Source of the DNA: Macrotrachela quadricornifera
Lineage: Eukaryota > Rotifera > Eurotatoria > Philodinida > Philodinidae
Length of the DNA stretch: 64,000 nt
Assembly: GCA_022393335.1 (NCBI GenBank)
Contig: JAJEKB010000853.1
Span: 56,146-120,145, forward strand
Reading direction: 5' to 3'
Positions 1 through 12,290 of the stretch are shown here, one piece after another. A program made the translations under genes and the position numbers. Each line of letters opens with the position of its first letter. Within the stretch, counting starts at the first letter, position 1. The notes under the pieces were generated by a model. That model was given only the letters and a program-made list of their open reading frames with translations. It was not told the DNA's origin and made no database searches.

Positions 1-50
<50 letters not shown>
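1..50. repeat. (GAT)n microsatellite
   Basis: The window opens inside a perfect GAT trinucleotide repeat that runs to about position 50. It may continue outside the window. No coding context is visible. Confidence 0.95.
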
Positions 51-51
<1 letters not shown>

Positions 52-344
52 CTAGAAATGTTGTGTGCGAACATACGCGAAAGAAAAAAAAAGAAAAAGA
101 AAAAAAAAGATTCCTGTTTCAATAGCAAGAAACAACTAGCTCATTGAATGGGTGGGATCTTCAGCGCACTCGCTCGCTTGCTGTCAAAGAACAAATGCAA
201 AAAAGAAACGCACGTCGGATGGTAGCAGTAGACTAAAGGGGTGGAGTGGCTAAAAATAGCGAATTGTAAGCGTTTGCGAACGCGCACATAGCATCATATT
301 CTGTTTCTTTCTCAGGCGTGTGCGTATTCCAGAAACAACGTTGT

Positions 345-347
<3 letters not shown>

Positions 348-375
<28 letters not shown>
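348..375. repeat. (CT)n microsatellite
   Basis: A perfect CT dinucleotide tract of about 28 bp. The overlapping open frame reads Arg-Glu repeats on the minus strand, which is an artefact of the repeat. Confidence 0.9.
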
Positions 376-380
<5 letters not shown>

Positions 381-3300
381 CTTGTTGGTTCTTCTTATTT
401 CGTTGACGACTGTTGTTGAACAGAAATGTACGCGTATGCCAGTTAAAAAGACGGATAGATAGCGCGCATACGCTTGATGAGGGTGATTCAAGGAAAAGCG
501 AGAGAAAGAGAGTCAAAACCGTCTCGCTATTCCGCACATCCAGGGTTTATATATTCTCATTGATGGGTAACAGAACAAGATATAATAAAAGAAAAAGATT
601 TTGCGAACGGAACATGAAAATAGATAACATTATACATTGTGTATACGACAGTGACATATCTATGTCTTATTTGAAACAAATTGATTGAGAGACATGAATA
701 AATATTTTTGATGTATTGTTATTCTTATCAAGCATAGAATAGATTTCTTGATGAAGATAATACTCACACGATGTCACTACTGACAATAATATTAGAAATG
801 ATACATTCTTTTTCTTCTTCATTTTATGTTTTATTCTTCATCTTTTGACGTGTACACAAAAAACACTATAGATAAAAATGGCATACTGCTAGTCAAATGG
901 GTGTTTGTTGCAATGACGAAAAAGAGGACGTGCAATGAAAAAAAAAGCAAACGACGGGCGAACTTGTTCTCTTCTCGTTTCCTTTACTATACTGCTACTG
1001 CTGACTGTCTGTCATTCCATTATTTCTTTCCCTTTCTCCGTTCTTACGATCCTTGTAAGCTTAGCAATATGTGTATGTGTGTATGCGAACACATACACGC
1101 ACATAAAAATAGACGTTTTTCAACTAAACTAAACTGGTTGATGACGAAAAAAACATACATATTGTGTGCCAATCACATACGCATGTAGCACTAAAGATTT
1201 GTGTCGTTGGCCACTTGAACACACGAACACATGAATGCTCTCCAATGATCCGGTATAAGTTTATACCAATGAAAAGAAAAAAGAAAGAGATGAAGAACCA
1301 AAAAAAAAAAAGGAAAAAAAAACTCGAGTCTACTACCGGAAGCATCTCGCTTCATCATCATCGTTATAGGAAGTAAGTATAATAAAAAAAAAAAAAAAAG
1401 AAAAAAAAAAATCGAAGGTATTGCTAATATAAGACGATATTTATTTAATCAAAATTTATCTGTCAAAGTTTATTATTATTATTGATAACATCAAAAAAAG
1501 TTTCTATTTTTTTTCTTTAATATTTATCCTTTAAGAATTTAAAAGTTTGCTATGTTATTTTTTTTTATTAATGTCATACAAACTATTATTTGAATAATAA
1601 TGCTAACGACAAAAAAAAAAAATCGTCAAGATTACATATACTTTTTAATTTCCGACATCTATGATCCATAGCAAAATAAAGCATACAGATATATATGTAT
1701 GTAAAGAGAAAGAAAATCGTGATTGCTGTTTTATATATGTTACAAATCTATTTAAAGTATGAAATTTTTAATATTGAATAAGTTAAATGAACTTAAATTA
1801 ACACAATTTATAAAATCACACTTTTTTTCCTTCGTTTCATATATATATATATATATGTTGATCTACTTGATGAAAGTAACACGCAATTACTGATTTAATA
1901 TTATATTTTTTTTCACCATTTGTTTCTTAAGTACTATTTTCTTTCTATAGCTTTTATCTTTTATCTACATCTCGATAAAAAATCAAACATTTATATTGTA
2001 CTTTTTGAATAAATAAATACATGGACTTATTCTACTCATTGGCCTCTTTTTTTTTCAAATACGATAACAAATCTATTCAATGAGCAATCCGTTCCAATCT
2101 ATTTTTTTTCTTCTTTTAGATCTAAAGAACGGAATCATTCATGTGTTTTTTCCTATCAACACAACGGAAGAGAGTAAATGGAGAAATATTGTAGGTAAAA
2201 GCAATGAAAAAGAAAAAATGCCGATAGATATGATTCTATCAATAATGATGCATCAAGTTCTCGAATAAGTAGAAGAGAAAAAAACATCATATATGACTCA
2301 ACAATGCGTCAATTCTAATTTAATATTTGATTATTTGAAAATAATGCTTATCAATATATTCATGTTAATTATAGGAAAATCTAGAAAATATCTCTTATAA
2401 TAATTAATTAATTCGAACTGAAATATCGATGAATAGTTCACAAATATTCGAAGAATGATTATTGTGAAACGTACGCAATAAAACATTTATATGAAGTATT
2501 TCACGTAGATATTACTGTATAATATTCAATTAATTATATAAATCATATTATTTAAAAAAAACTGACACAAACGTCGTAAATTAAAAGTGTCTTATGTTAG
2601 GTAAAGTTTAGTTGTACAATATTTAATTTTTTGTATTTAAATTTTTAAATAACGTTCAACTTAAAATAACATAGTAGAATATTAAATAAAGAAATATTCA
2701 ATAATTGATGTAAACTATTATTTTTTTTTAAGTTGATAAAGACGTTATTTAAAAACCTTTATTCTTCACTAAACAAGGTTATTTTTGTTAAGAGTATTAA
2801 TTATGAGATTTATTCATGGATGAATAGTGGATATTTATTACTTTTCAAAAAGAGATAGTTCATGACTGAATCGAACATTTCTATAGTAGGAATTCATACA
2901 ACAAATGTTACCCTACTTCTTTGATCTGCACAAATGAAAGAATATGTAAAAATAAATCTATAAAACGAAAATTTCAGCCTTCTCTGAATGATTCTTGAAT
3001 AGTTATAGAAGAAATATTGAAGCTATCCTCATTAAGTGCCGAAGTAATGATAAGACTTTTTCTTTTTTTCTAAAAATTAATCAAATCAAATTCAATTATA
3101 CTTCAAAAGATAGAGCAGGTTTTGCTCAACAAAACTATAGGTAGATTTTGCTTAAATAATTCTTAAATGTATTTATGGCAGATCAATATATGAAAATAAC
3201 ACAAAAATTTGCAATATTTTATGCTAGTTTTTAGTATTCAATGAAAAAAAATGTCAAAAATGTATTCAAGCTTAGATTGGTTTCTTGTGGATTCGATAGA

Positions 3301-3845
3301 GCTGAAAAAATTGCATTAGATGCGTCTAAAAAAGTGTCTAAAAGTATTGCATATAATACGTTAATTCACATTTCAAAAGGTGAAAGAAAATTACCTTTAT
3401 ATAACACTTTCTTATGGTTGTTTCGAAATTTTTCCATGAAACGACAATATATCTGGCATTTTTTTCGCAAGCTAAAGAGTAAATCATATAGAATATTTAG
3501 AATAAATTTCTTATTATAGTTAGAAAGTTGATCTAATAATGTATTATATATAAAGATGATTTTCTTTATATTTTCTAGAATTACTATAGTTGACTAGATA
3601 ATACTGTTAAAATTAAATATTCGAATGGAACATTAGGATATTTTATAAAAAAAACAGCATGGATTCTATTCTATCTACTTTTTTCATTTCATGTTTTAAA
3701 AGTAAAACAGTTGTACGATTTTCAGTTTTTGAAGAAGAATCATATGTCTTTGATGACCTTTTTTTCGTAGAAATCTATTTAATTTTTGTGCATGCGACAA
3801 ATTTTCATTTCGACACTGCCGCATCTAAATCAGTTAGTTTCTAGT
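376..3845. other. AT-rich non-coding stretch
   Basis: Poly-A and poly-T runs, short TA tracts (for example near 1842-1857) and only short open frames. The longest, at 3241-3519 (+, 92 codons), resembles no family I recognise and lies in plain AT-rich sequence. I see no supported gene, RNA or mobile element here. Confidence 0.6.
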
Positions 3846-3849
3846 CAAC

Positions 3850-4660
3850 TAAGAACAACCTATATAAAATAAATACTTAGAAGTATCAAAAAGTAATGAT
3901 TGAGATTCCTTGATTTCTTATAGAAAACTCGAAAAAATTTTTTAATAGTATGATAGAGAAAACAACGCTCTGTTTTTCTATGCTATTTGATCACTCTTCA
4001 AGTAATAACATAATAATGAAATAGAAGATAGAAACTATGTTTGTTGAAAACTTAACTATCGATTGAAAACGATTAAATGGCTACGCTTTGCATTTTAATT
4101 TTCAATCACTTAACATGTTGTATTAGAAAAAAAATATATCACAAAATGCAGCATGAAAAGCTGCACAATACACAAAGCAAAACTTATTTTATTTGTTCAC
4201 TTCTTGATTTTGAAAAAGTAAAATTTTATTCCATCAGTTATCTCTATTCCAAAAAAACAATTCTTTTCTACATCAAGAAAAATGTCTTTCTTATTATTTC
4301 AGTTATATAACAAGCAATCTTTTGTAAGTTGTAGAGCTTTTCACGCTACATATGGTGATAGATTTTATTTTCTGATATAACATTTTAATTGATTGAAAAC
4401 TGAAATGCAAAGCGTAGCCATTTAATCTGTCTCAATCGATAGTTAGGTTTTTGACAAACATAGTTTCTATCTTTCATTTTATTATTACGTTATTAGTTGA
4501 GGAGTGATCAAATAATATCAAAAAAAATAGAAGCTCATTTTCTCTATCATGCCGTAAAAAAAGAAATTTTCTTCAAGCTTTTTATAAGAAAATAAGATCC
4601 CTCTGCCATTACTTTTGGGTATCCCTAACTATTTTAGGCATGGCTATATTTTAGGCAACA
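3850..4660. repeat. Large foldback (inverted-repeat) element
   Basis: Two arms of roughly 250 bp face each other across a spacer of about 280 bp. The clearest match is 4018-4104 against the reverse complement of 4392-4480, both containing the core ATGGCTACGCTTTGCAT and the phrase GATAGAAACTATGTTTGT. Similarity continues outward to about 3850 and 4660 (TTTGATCACTC..., AAAGTAATG...). The arms differ by scattered substitutions, so the element is not new. The layout is that of a foldback MITE. I could not fix exact ends or a target-site duplication. A 77-codon frame at 4077-4310 lies across the spacer and looks incidental. Confidence 0.8.
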
Positions 4661-6316
4661 ACTTTAGATTTTGATTTTACTTAACATAGAATACACGCTA
4701 AACAAATCTGATACTTAGTTTGTCAAAACTCGTTTAGTAAATCTTTGTTGTTTTTCGTACAGACATCTATTTTATGCAGACTAAGAGCCGATTGATATAA
4801 ATAGATCATTTTAAAGTAGTATATTGTTAATATAGGATCAAGTATCAAGAAAAACTGTATGCGAGAAGTGTTCATGTCGTAATTCATAAAAACTCATGAA
4901 ACGTATCGATGCAGAATCTCTCGTCCTTGAAAAATTACAGGTTTTTTCACAATATCGAACTGTCTTTATATATATTTTGCATAAAAAGTATATGGACGAA
5001 GGAAGAATTTATGTAGGACTTTGAGACATTATATATTATAATCTAATGTACACTTCAAAACAGTAGAAAGATTGTTATAGTACCTGTTGTCGTATATAAA
5101 TAAAAATATATTCAAAATTATACGTTGTTGCCAAACATTCTCTGAAAAAAATTCATTCTTCGCCTTTGACAATCAAATGATCAACCATCTAGTTTAACCT
5201 ACAGCAAAGTGTCATGATACATGTTTCAAACTAGTGACAAAATTGTTATATTATTTTTTGTTCCTTGAGAATAATTGAAAAATTTTAAATAGGTAATTAC
5301 TTTACTGGTTTCTGAAAAATCAGAAACTTGTTGAAAATAATTTCAAAGATGGAAATTTGTTATAATAAAATTTCTCATTGTAGATATCTCTATGTACAAT
5401 TGTTTATGAACCGGTCGACTTGATTTAGAAAAATATTTCGAAGATTATCTATTTCTTCGATCATTACTGTCGTTCAGTCTAGGTGAATTTAATGATAATA
5501 ATAGCGTTAGATGTGTTTAAAAAGTCTACATAAAGATTAAATTAATCAAATAAAAATAATAAAAACGTTTTGACCTATTCTTCATAGATTTTTCAAATTA
5601 ATTAAACGTGTAAATATGTAATACAATTTCAACTTAAAGTTTTAACAATAATTGTTGAAATATAAAAGTCGATACTTAACGTATTAAATATGTTCTCTTA
5701 TACAAGTAGATCTATTTAGTCATCGACATTTGGTGAATTTTTTAAAAAATATAATAACATCTGATTAATGATATTGATCTAAACATTCTAATAACATATT
5801 TTGATTGTCAAATCGAAAATGTACAATCGATTTTAATATTGAAAGAGGACAAGAGCTCATTGTTATCGGAATATTGTTTGCAATGTTTTTCACAAGAAAC
5901 ATTTTCACACATGAATCCTGTACACGATTACTTCTCCTGGCTTGATGTTAAACGAAACATACAATTCAAAATTCGAGCGTATGTGGTGTACCACACCGTG
6001 ATACCATTAACCGAAAGTGAGAAGTATTCTCGAAAATATACCTAAAAAATCAAATGCATTTTTTAGCAAATAATAGTAAATATGTCATGTTTTTTATTTA
6101 CACATCTACAATAAATATTTCAAGAGAATTTTATTTTGATTTTTCGTCTTCATATGAATGACGATCTAATCTAAATTTTGTGTTATTTACGAAAAAAACA
6201 AATGATTCTTTCTTTCTTTTTCAATCAAATTCATCTCTATATAAGCTGTTAATTACTTCGTATTTCAACCTAGAACTTAAAAATATTCATACCTACTCTT
6301 ATTTTTCTAGTTCTAG
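4661..6316. other. AT-rich non-coding stretch
   Basis: No gene recognised. An open stretch at 5839-6045 (+) has more balanced composition than its surroundings and could be a relic exon, but I cannot place it in a family. Confidence 0.5.
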
Positions 6317-7000
6317 TTGGCACTCAATCTGCGTATAGTACAGCAAATAATTGCTGCATTAAATATTACGACTACAAGCGGTACAAATGTTTCACGCTCA
6401 TCAGGTTTTATCATTTCAATATGTCCTGGTACTATGTATGAAAGAACATGCGTATTTGCTCATAAACTATACGACACCTGTTCCGGCAATTCACCTGGTC
6501 GAATTCATGCTGAAACAAATGGATTGTCACAATTTTGACTCAATGTACCTGCTACATTGAGTGAACTAAATATTGATTTTGAAGTAAATTTTAATTCAGA
6601 TGTTGATGTTAACTCACCAATTAATTATGCCTTCAGTGGTAGTACGGCTGCCTGGTGTTAGCGTGGATGATGCTCTCATTTTAAATGTGAATAGTGTAAA
6701 TATTGTTGATCCATTTTTTCCAGTAGGTGATTTTTCAGCTGAACAGGTCTCCATCTCTTTAGGACATCCAGATCCATCAACAAATGGTTATCATTATCAT
6801 ATTGTATCGGGCTGTGCACTAAGTCTACCATCTGACAGTATATCACTGTGTTTATCTAATTCTTCCTGCTTTGCAAATATCGCTAATTACAATATATCAA
6901 CATCTTCATCCTAATGTAATCTGATTGTGATTGGAATAGTTAAAGATGAACATATTATTTATGGTTTTTATACATCGACAGAAGTACTGACAAGACTACA
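6317..7000 (+). pseudogene. YHYH-domain protein pseudogene
   Basis: The reading frame from about 6317 gives a Cys-containing N-terminal part, then breaks at an in-frame TGA (6536-6538). It continues in the same frame to about 6645, where the frame shifts by one base. The shifted frame then reads LPGVSVDDALILNV and, near 6776-6815, GHPDPSTNGYHYHIVSGCAL, the hallmark of the YHYH family (Pfam YHYH, PF14240). After an in-frame TAA (6912-6914) it carries on with IGIVKDEHIIYGFY, which matches the family's usual C-terminal 'GxAxDGHxIYGPY' block. Two nonsense codons and one frameshift in an otherwise recognisable protein make this a decayed gene. It appears intronless, or is a partial copy. The family's biochemical function is not established. 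Confidence 0.75.
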
Positions 7001-8690
7001 AACAACCTTAGAGTGCTCGTTCATAAATTCGTTATTCATTTAGTTTCATCTTATTAAGTTTTATATCTAGTTCTTTATAGAATAACAATACGACAAAGAG
7101 TACAGAATTCATTATATCCAATTCATTTCGATTAGGATAAATTGAGAAAAAAGGGACGGAAGAGGAATGAGAATAGATTACATGTATTATAGCATAGCCA
7201 AATCTATCCGATTAGTAAAACTATATGCTTCGAATTCTTCTTTTCTAGGTAACAAGTGGGTGTAATATTTTGATAGATAGATCGCGTGTATGATACGTTT
7301 TGGTGGAACACAGTGACTTGTACTACTTTTATTTTTATTAGAATTATTTTTCTTCTTGCTTTTTGGTTCATTTTTAATATATCATCGTTTGTAAATAGAG
7401 ATTGCACCATTGTAAAAGTAAAACACCATTCAAGAAATCCAGTTCTATCTGAGATTCGTTTGGAAGCATAAATTAATAGTCAAAACATGAGCACAAAATA
7501 GTGTAACCTCGAAATTTGAAGCATATATTTCTTCTGTCTACATTTTACCGATCAATTAGGGTCCATATTTTATTATCTACCATATCCGTACGCTTCACCT
7601 GTACATATAATAGTTGCATAGCAGTTATAATTTGCACAGAACTGGAAGTAGTATTCTGTTGTGAAAATGTCGCTTCCCATATTAGAAAATCACTGCTCTG
7701 TTTTGACCGTAGCGTTTCCAGTTCCAGAATGTTTCGGTTCTGTCTGTCCAATGCAAGTTGTAGAATATGTATTGCAGATTATTGGCAAAATGTGGATGCA
7801 TAAGTGAGCTCGAAAGTTTGAACTTATATGTCGAGCTTACGTTTTTGATCACATTGATGATCAACAGCGATCCAATCGGCTTGATCATAATTTTCTCTAT
7901 CTACTATCAAAGCAGAAAATAATTAACTAAATAAGGTATCAGACAGAAAATAGATATATATTCTAAATAAAAAAAAATTTAATGGAAAATTTATTCTTTA
8001 TTATTATTATTATTATTATTATTAACCGTTGATTTTTCATAAACAAATTTAAATACAAATTTCATCGATTTGTTGCCAATCAATTCAATGGCTAGCCTTA
8101 ATACAATAAATGACTACGTTTTGAAACATGTGACAATTTCGATGAACCTAAAACTTTTTCAGAATTATTTTCAAGTGAACTAATAACACTTGAATGAACT
8201 TCTGCCCTTATGTGGCAAAGTAATCCTAAATTTTCTACAATATTTTTTGTTTTGATTGTTTCTTCGTTATTATTTGAAAATATTTGAGGATGAAAAATAT
8301 ATATGATCTTCGGCATAAACAATTCTATGTTCAACTTTTAACTCTCTAGATAATTTCAAAAGAATTATTAAAAAAATTATTTTTTCAAAAATATTTTATC
8401 AATAAACAATTTTTTTTAAATGTATATATTGTAAAACACAATTTCTATTAAATAAAATCTGATCTCATCTTCATTCATACATGATATTTCAATTTTAGAA
8501 TGTAAACTTCCATTTTCAACCAGCTTAATAACAAGCAATAACATAGTCTAAAATATGAGAATCTTTTAGAAAAACAAAAATTCAATTCGTCAGATTTCTT
8601 GATAAAGTGTACAATAAGCTTTAATCATGTAAGAATTTCTATAACTATAATGGAATAGAAATTGTCTTTCAACCTCGAATTATTGTCATG
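7001..8690. other. AT-rich non-coding stretch with (ATT)n
   Basis: No gene recognised. Overlapping open frames on both strands at 7204-7888 match no family I know. An (ATT)n microsatellite sits at about 7999-8024. A minus-strand frame at 8098-8334 is also unassigned. Confidence 0.5.
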
Positions 8691-8694
8691 CTTC

Positions 8695-9430
8695 TCGCCA
8701 ATATCCAAATTTCTGCAAAAAGGAAATTATATAAATTCCTGAAATTTTGGAAATTACTACTATTTCCTGAGGAAATTTCATAGAAATTCCGACAATTACA
8801 AATACGATCAGGAATTTCTATGATTATTGGGAAATTCCCAACATTTCTACAGATTTATTTAAATATATCTTATAATTTAGTTATAACTATTGCTATTCCT
8901 ACCTTCGATTAAGAGGAATTTCTAGAAATTACTAAAAGCTTTCTATAATTTCTCCGTTATTACGAAAATTTTCTAGTAGCTTCCGAAAGTTTCTCCTAAT
9001 CAGAGGTAGATACAGTCACTGTTATAATTAAATTACAAGATAGATTTAAATAAACCTGTAGAAATTTTGGAAATTTCTCAGTAATTAACGAAATTTCCTG
9101 CTAACTTTTGAAAACTTATCTGAGTTAGAGTTAGATTCAGTCATAATTATAATAACATTATATAAGATATACCATAGGAGGTTTTTATAGTTATATCCTG
9201 ATCAAACCGTCTTGCTCAATCAGAAGAAATTTTTGGAAATTTTTCGGAGTATGAGATTAGCCCAGAAGGAATTATAATAAAATTATATGATATAGTTAGA
9301 TAAATCGATGGAAATTTCGGTAATTTCCTAGTAATTTACGCAACATTTCTTTAGCATGTCTTAATACGTTCGAAAATGTCTGTGTAATTTCCTTTTCTTC
9401 TGTTAGTAAGTTTGGAAATTTCCTATTCGA
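8695..9430. repeat. Dispersed GGAAATTTC-type repeat cluster
   Basis: This stretch is saturated with variants of the near-palindrome GGAAATTTCC (GAAATTTCT, GGAATTTCT, GGAAATTCC and so on), spaced irregularly every 20-50 bp. Longer similar blocks recur, for example 'GAGGTAGATACAGTCA' near 9003 and 'GAGTTAGATTCAGTCA' near 9129. The same words reappear at about 10470-10870. This looks like degenerate subterminal or satellite repeat material from a transposon family; no transposase is visible. Confidence 0.55.
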
Positions 9431-10455
9431 AAACTCAAACATGACTGAAAAAAGGGTCTAATAAATGGCAACAACTAATGATGCATCATCATCAAAAACA
9501 GATGATACAACACGACTACCATCCAGTGATAAATGTTTAACTTAAAATATTGTTCATAAAGAAAATGTGAAAAAAAGAAAAAGTTTTATCATTCAACTGA
9601 ACGATAGAAATATTTTTTTTAATTTTATTAAAGTAAATCAATCATGGTTATTATTATGTTCTTTCTTATATTCATTCATTCTTTTATATTGATAGGCAGT
9701 CTATCAATTACAGAAAACGTAAGTTCGTTTACATACCCATCAATATATAGTATTATTTATCTCAAATCTAGAACTTGAGCTATTAGTATCTGTATTACAT
9801 GCAGGTCAATAATTTTGACTTAGTCTGGTGATCTATCAGATCGACCGCATTGAACACTACTACTAATACTTAAAATTACGTAGAAACATCCTACATAGAA
9901 AAATTCACTTATTGAATCAAGATATTTTATGAAATTATCTATTTCTATTGTAAGATGCAATAGCTCAGATATACCTATTGTAGAACATCCTATTGCATTG
10001 AATGTTAGAAAATAAAGTAAGTTTATGAAGACGAATCCTAACAAATTGATAAATATGAAATTCAATAAATATTACATCAAACAATCTATATGAATACATC
10101 ATGCTACAATTGAAATCGATGTTTTTATTCATTAATTATCTTAGAAAAGCGTCTTTCATAGATCACACAATTTTGGGGGTGAAGGAAAATTATCGATAAG
10201 TACTATTTTATCAAAAAAGCTTATGGTATATTCCTTATAACTAATAAGAAAGATAGTCATCCCTCGCTTTTTATTCATGCAAAAACCTGAATGAACATGA
10301 TAATAAACGACGATCGTATTTATGCTGTGGTTTGCAGGTAACCCTAGACTCACAATCATGATCAGGATCAATTATTTTAAACTGACTCGATTAATCTCGT
10401 TTTTTACTTAAAAATCGACAAAGAATGTTAGTGTACGTGATAAATCATGACATAA
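9431..10455. other. Non-coding stretch
   Basis: No gene recognised between the two repeat clusters. The minus-strand frame at 9820-10065 is hydrophobic and of low complexity, and no family matches it. Confidence 0.5.
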
Positions 10456-10459
10456 TTTC

Positions 10460-10870
10460 CAGCAGTGGGCAGATTTCCAAAAAAGGAAAATTTCCTGCTA
10501 AATATACAAATTTCGGAAATTGTCGTCATACAAAATGCAAGTTTCACAACATATCAGAAATTATTGTAACTATCCACAAAATCATTCGAAACTCAAGAAA
10601 GTCTTCTACTTGTTGGAGGTAGGATTTTGTAAATCTATATCTATCATGTTATGTCTAGCTTATAATAATTGAGAAATTATGGAAACTACCTACTAACTGG
10701 AGGAAATTCCGTTGAAGAGATACAGTTAATTTCGAAAATTTTTTTATCGTATAATGGTAATGACGGGAATTTCTGAAAAGTTTATGCATATGCACATGAA
10801 TACATTGTAATGATATTAGAGAAATTTCGTTTTTTGAAAATCTTAACATTCCTCGTAGTTTCATGATTAA
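10460..10870. repeat. Second GGAAATTTC-type repeat cluster
   Basis: Begins near 10463 with CAGTGGGCAGATTTCC, which resembles the CAGTGG-type terminal sequence of hAT elements. It then repeats GGAAATTTCC-like words through about 10850. It shares vocabulary with the cluster at 8.7-9.4 kb. It could be one end of a decayed hAT-type element; no partner terminus was found. Confidence 0.45.
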
Positions 10871-10891
10871 AATTGGTCTACTAAATCACGA

Positions 10892-10919
10892 TAAAATCGC
10901 CCTTTTTTGCGCGATTTTA
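10892..10919. repeat. Short perfect hairpin
   Basis: TAAAATCGC (10892-10900) and its exact reverse complement GCGATTTTA (10911-10919) are separated by a 10-nt loop. It has no associated gene and could be a transposon terminus or chance. Confidence 0.6.
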
Positions 10920-12290
10920 ATGATATGAGAAGCTACATAACTCATTCATTTCTAAAGTCAATATTTATGCAACGTAACAAACAAACGTAAAAAAAATATC
11001 ATATCGAAAATAAAATGTTAATGATTTATTTGCGTATGTGAACTTCAGAATACTTTTTTTTTAAAAATGTAAAAGTTTAAAGTTTCTTTTGAATCAATCG
11101 ATCATTATTTTTGAACGAAATTTTTATCAATTATTATACTTCAAATAAATTTTTTTCTATATTAAAAATTTCAAAAGTCATAACGATATTCTTATTTATT
11201 TGAAAATTACTAAAAAAAAATGCGATTTCTACTGTAAATATTCACAATATCAAAACAAAAAATCCATTTTATCTTAAGTCAATACGCTGAGTGCGTTTCT
11301 TTGCAAGTACCATTTGTCTGCGTGATATAGAATCATTTGCGTCAGTTTTTTTTTTCACTCACACATATGCATTGAAAGTCACTTTAACATGCTCCTTTTT
11401 TTTCGTACATTCTAACCATCTATCATCATTAAAAAACTTAAAACATTTTGCAATATACTATTCTATATCGATGTCTAATAACGTCCTCTTTCGGTATGTG
11501 ATATGAATATATTCACTAATTATAAAAGACTTAATTCTATATAGATAAATTTTTGCTGATGTATTCTGGTATATTTTAGTACATAGATTTTTCATTTTTT
11601 TGATAGACATGCATACATGTGACATCTGACAATATCATAAGATATATGCACTGTGGAAAATAGTCCAATAAATCTTCTTTATTTTGTTGTTCCTCTTTGT
11701 GGACGTCATCATCTTCGCTATTCTCTTTTATATTTTTTTGCGCATATCGACCGACATTTGGAACGAACAAGTACACAAACGTCTATATGGTGTTGTTTGC
11801 CAAGGGAAAGAAAGAAACAACGCTTCTAAACGATTCTGCCTGTCTATAAAAGAAGTTTATTTCTTTCTTCTTTCACATCGTTATTCTTACTAACATAATT
11901 TTCGCTCATGTCATTTCTATATTTCTCTTCTTTTTTCTTCGTTTCTATCGGCTTTTTCTTCTCGACATTACATCGTTCGACAAGATTCTGAATGCGTGTG
12001 CATGCGTGCTTTGTTCTTGCTTTACATATATGCAAGACGTTTGACTGCCTCCATCATCACGATGGTTGTCGTTCTATTTCTTTCTCTTTTACTACGTGAG
12101 CTTATAATTACGCATACACGACCATAATAAAATAAAACATACGAAATAGTGTAGGCATGTGTGATATTTAAAGTATTCTTTAATTATTTTAGATAAACAG
12201 TGGTGAAGTATATAAGAAGTTATTTTTTTACGAATATTTCTTAGAAGCAAGCAGAGTAATTCATTTATTATTTTTTGAACATTTTTTATA
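10920..12290. other. Region upstream of the Fuseless-like gene
   Basis: AT-rich with pyrimidine tracts. It probably contains the promoter and 5' exon(s) of the gene at 12.3 kb, but I could not identify a convincing first exon. Open frames at 11291-12035 are on both strands and unassigned. Confidence 0.4.

Noticed and set aside
250..537. 95-codon minus-strand frame with Arg-Glu repeats
   Set aside because: Created by the (CT)n microsatellite at 348-375; no protein family and overlapping frames on the other strand.
4077..4310. 77-codon frame inside the foldback element
   Set aside because: It runs from one arm into the spacer, has no domain and would exist by chance in this composition.
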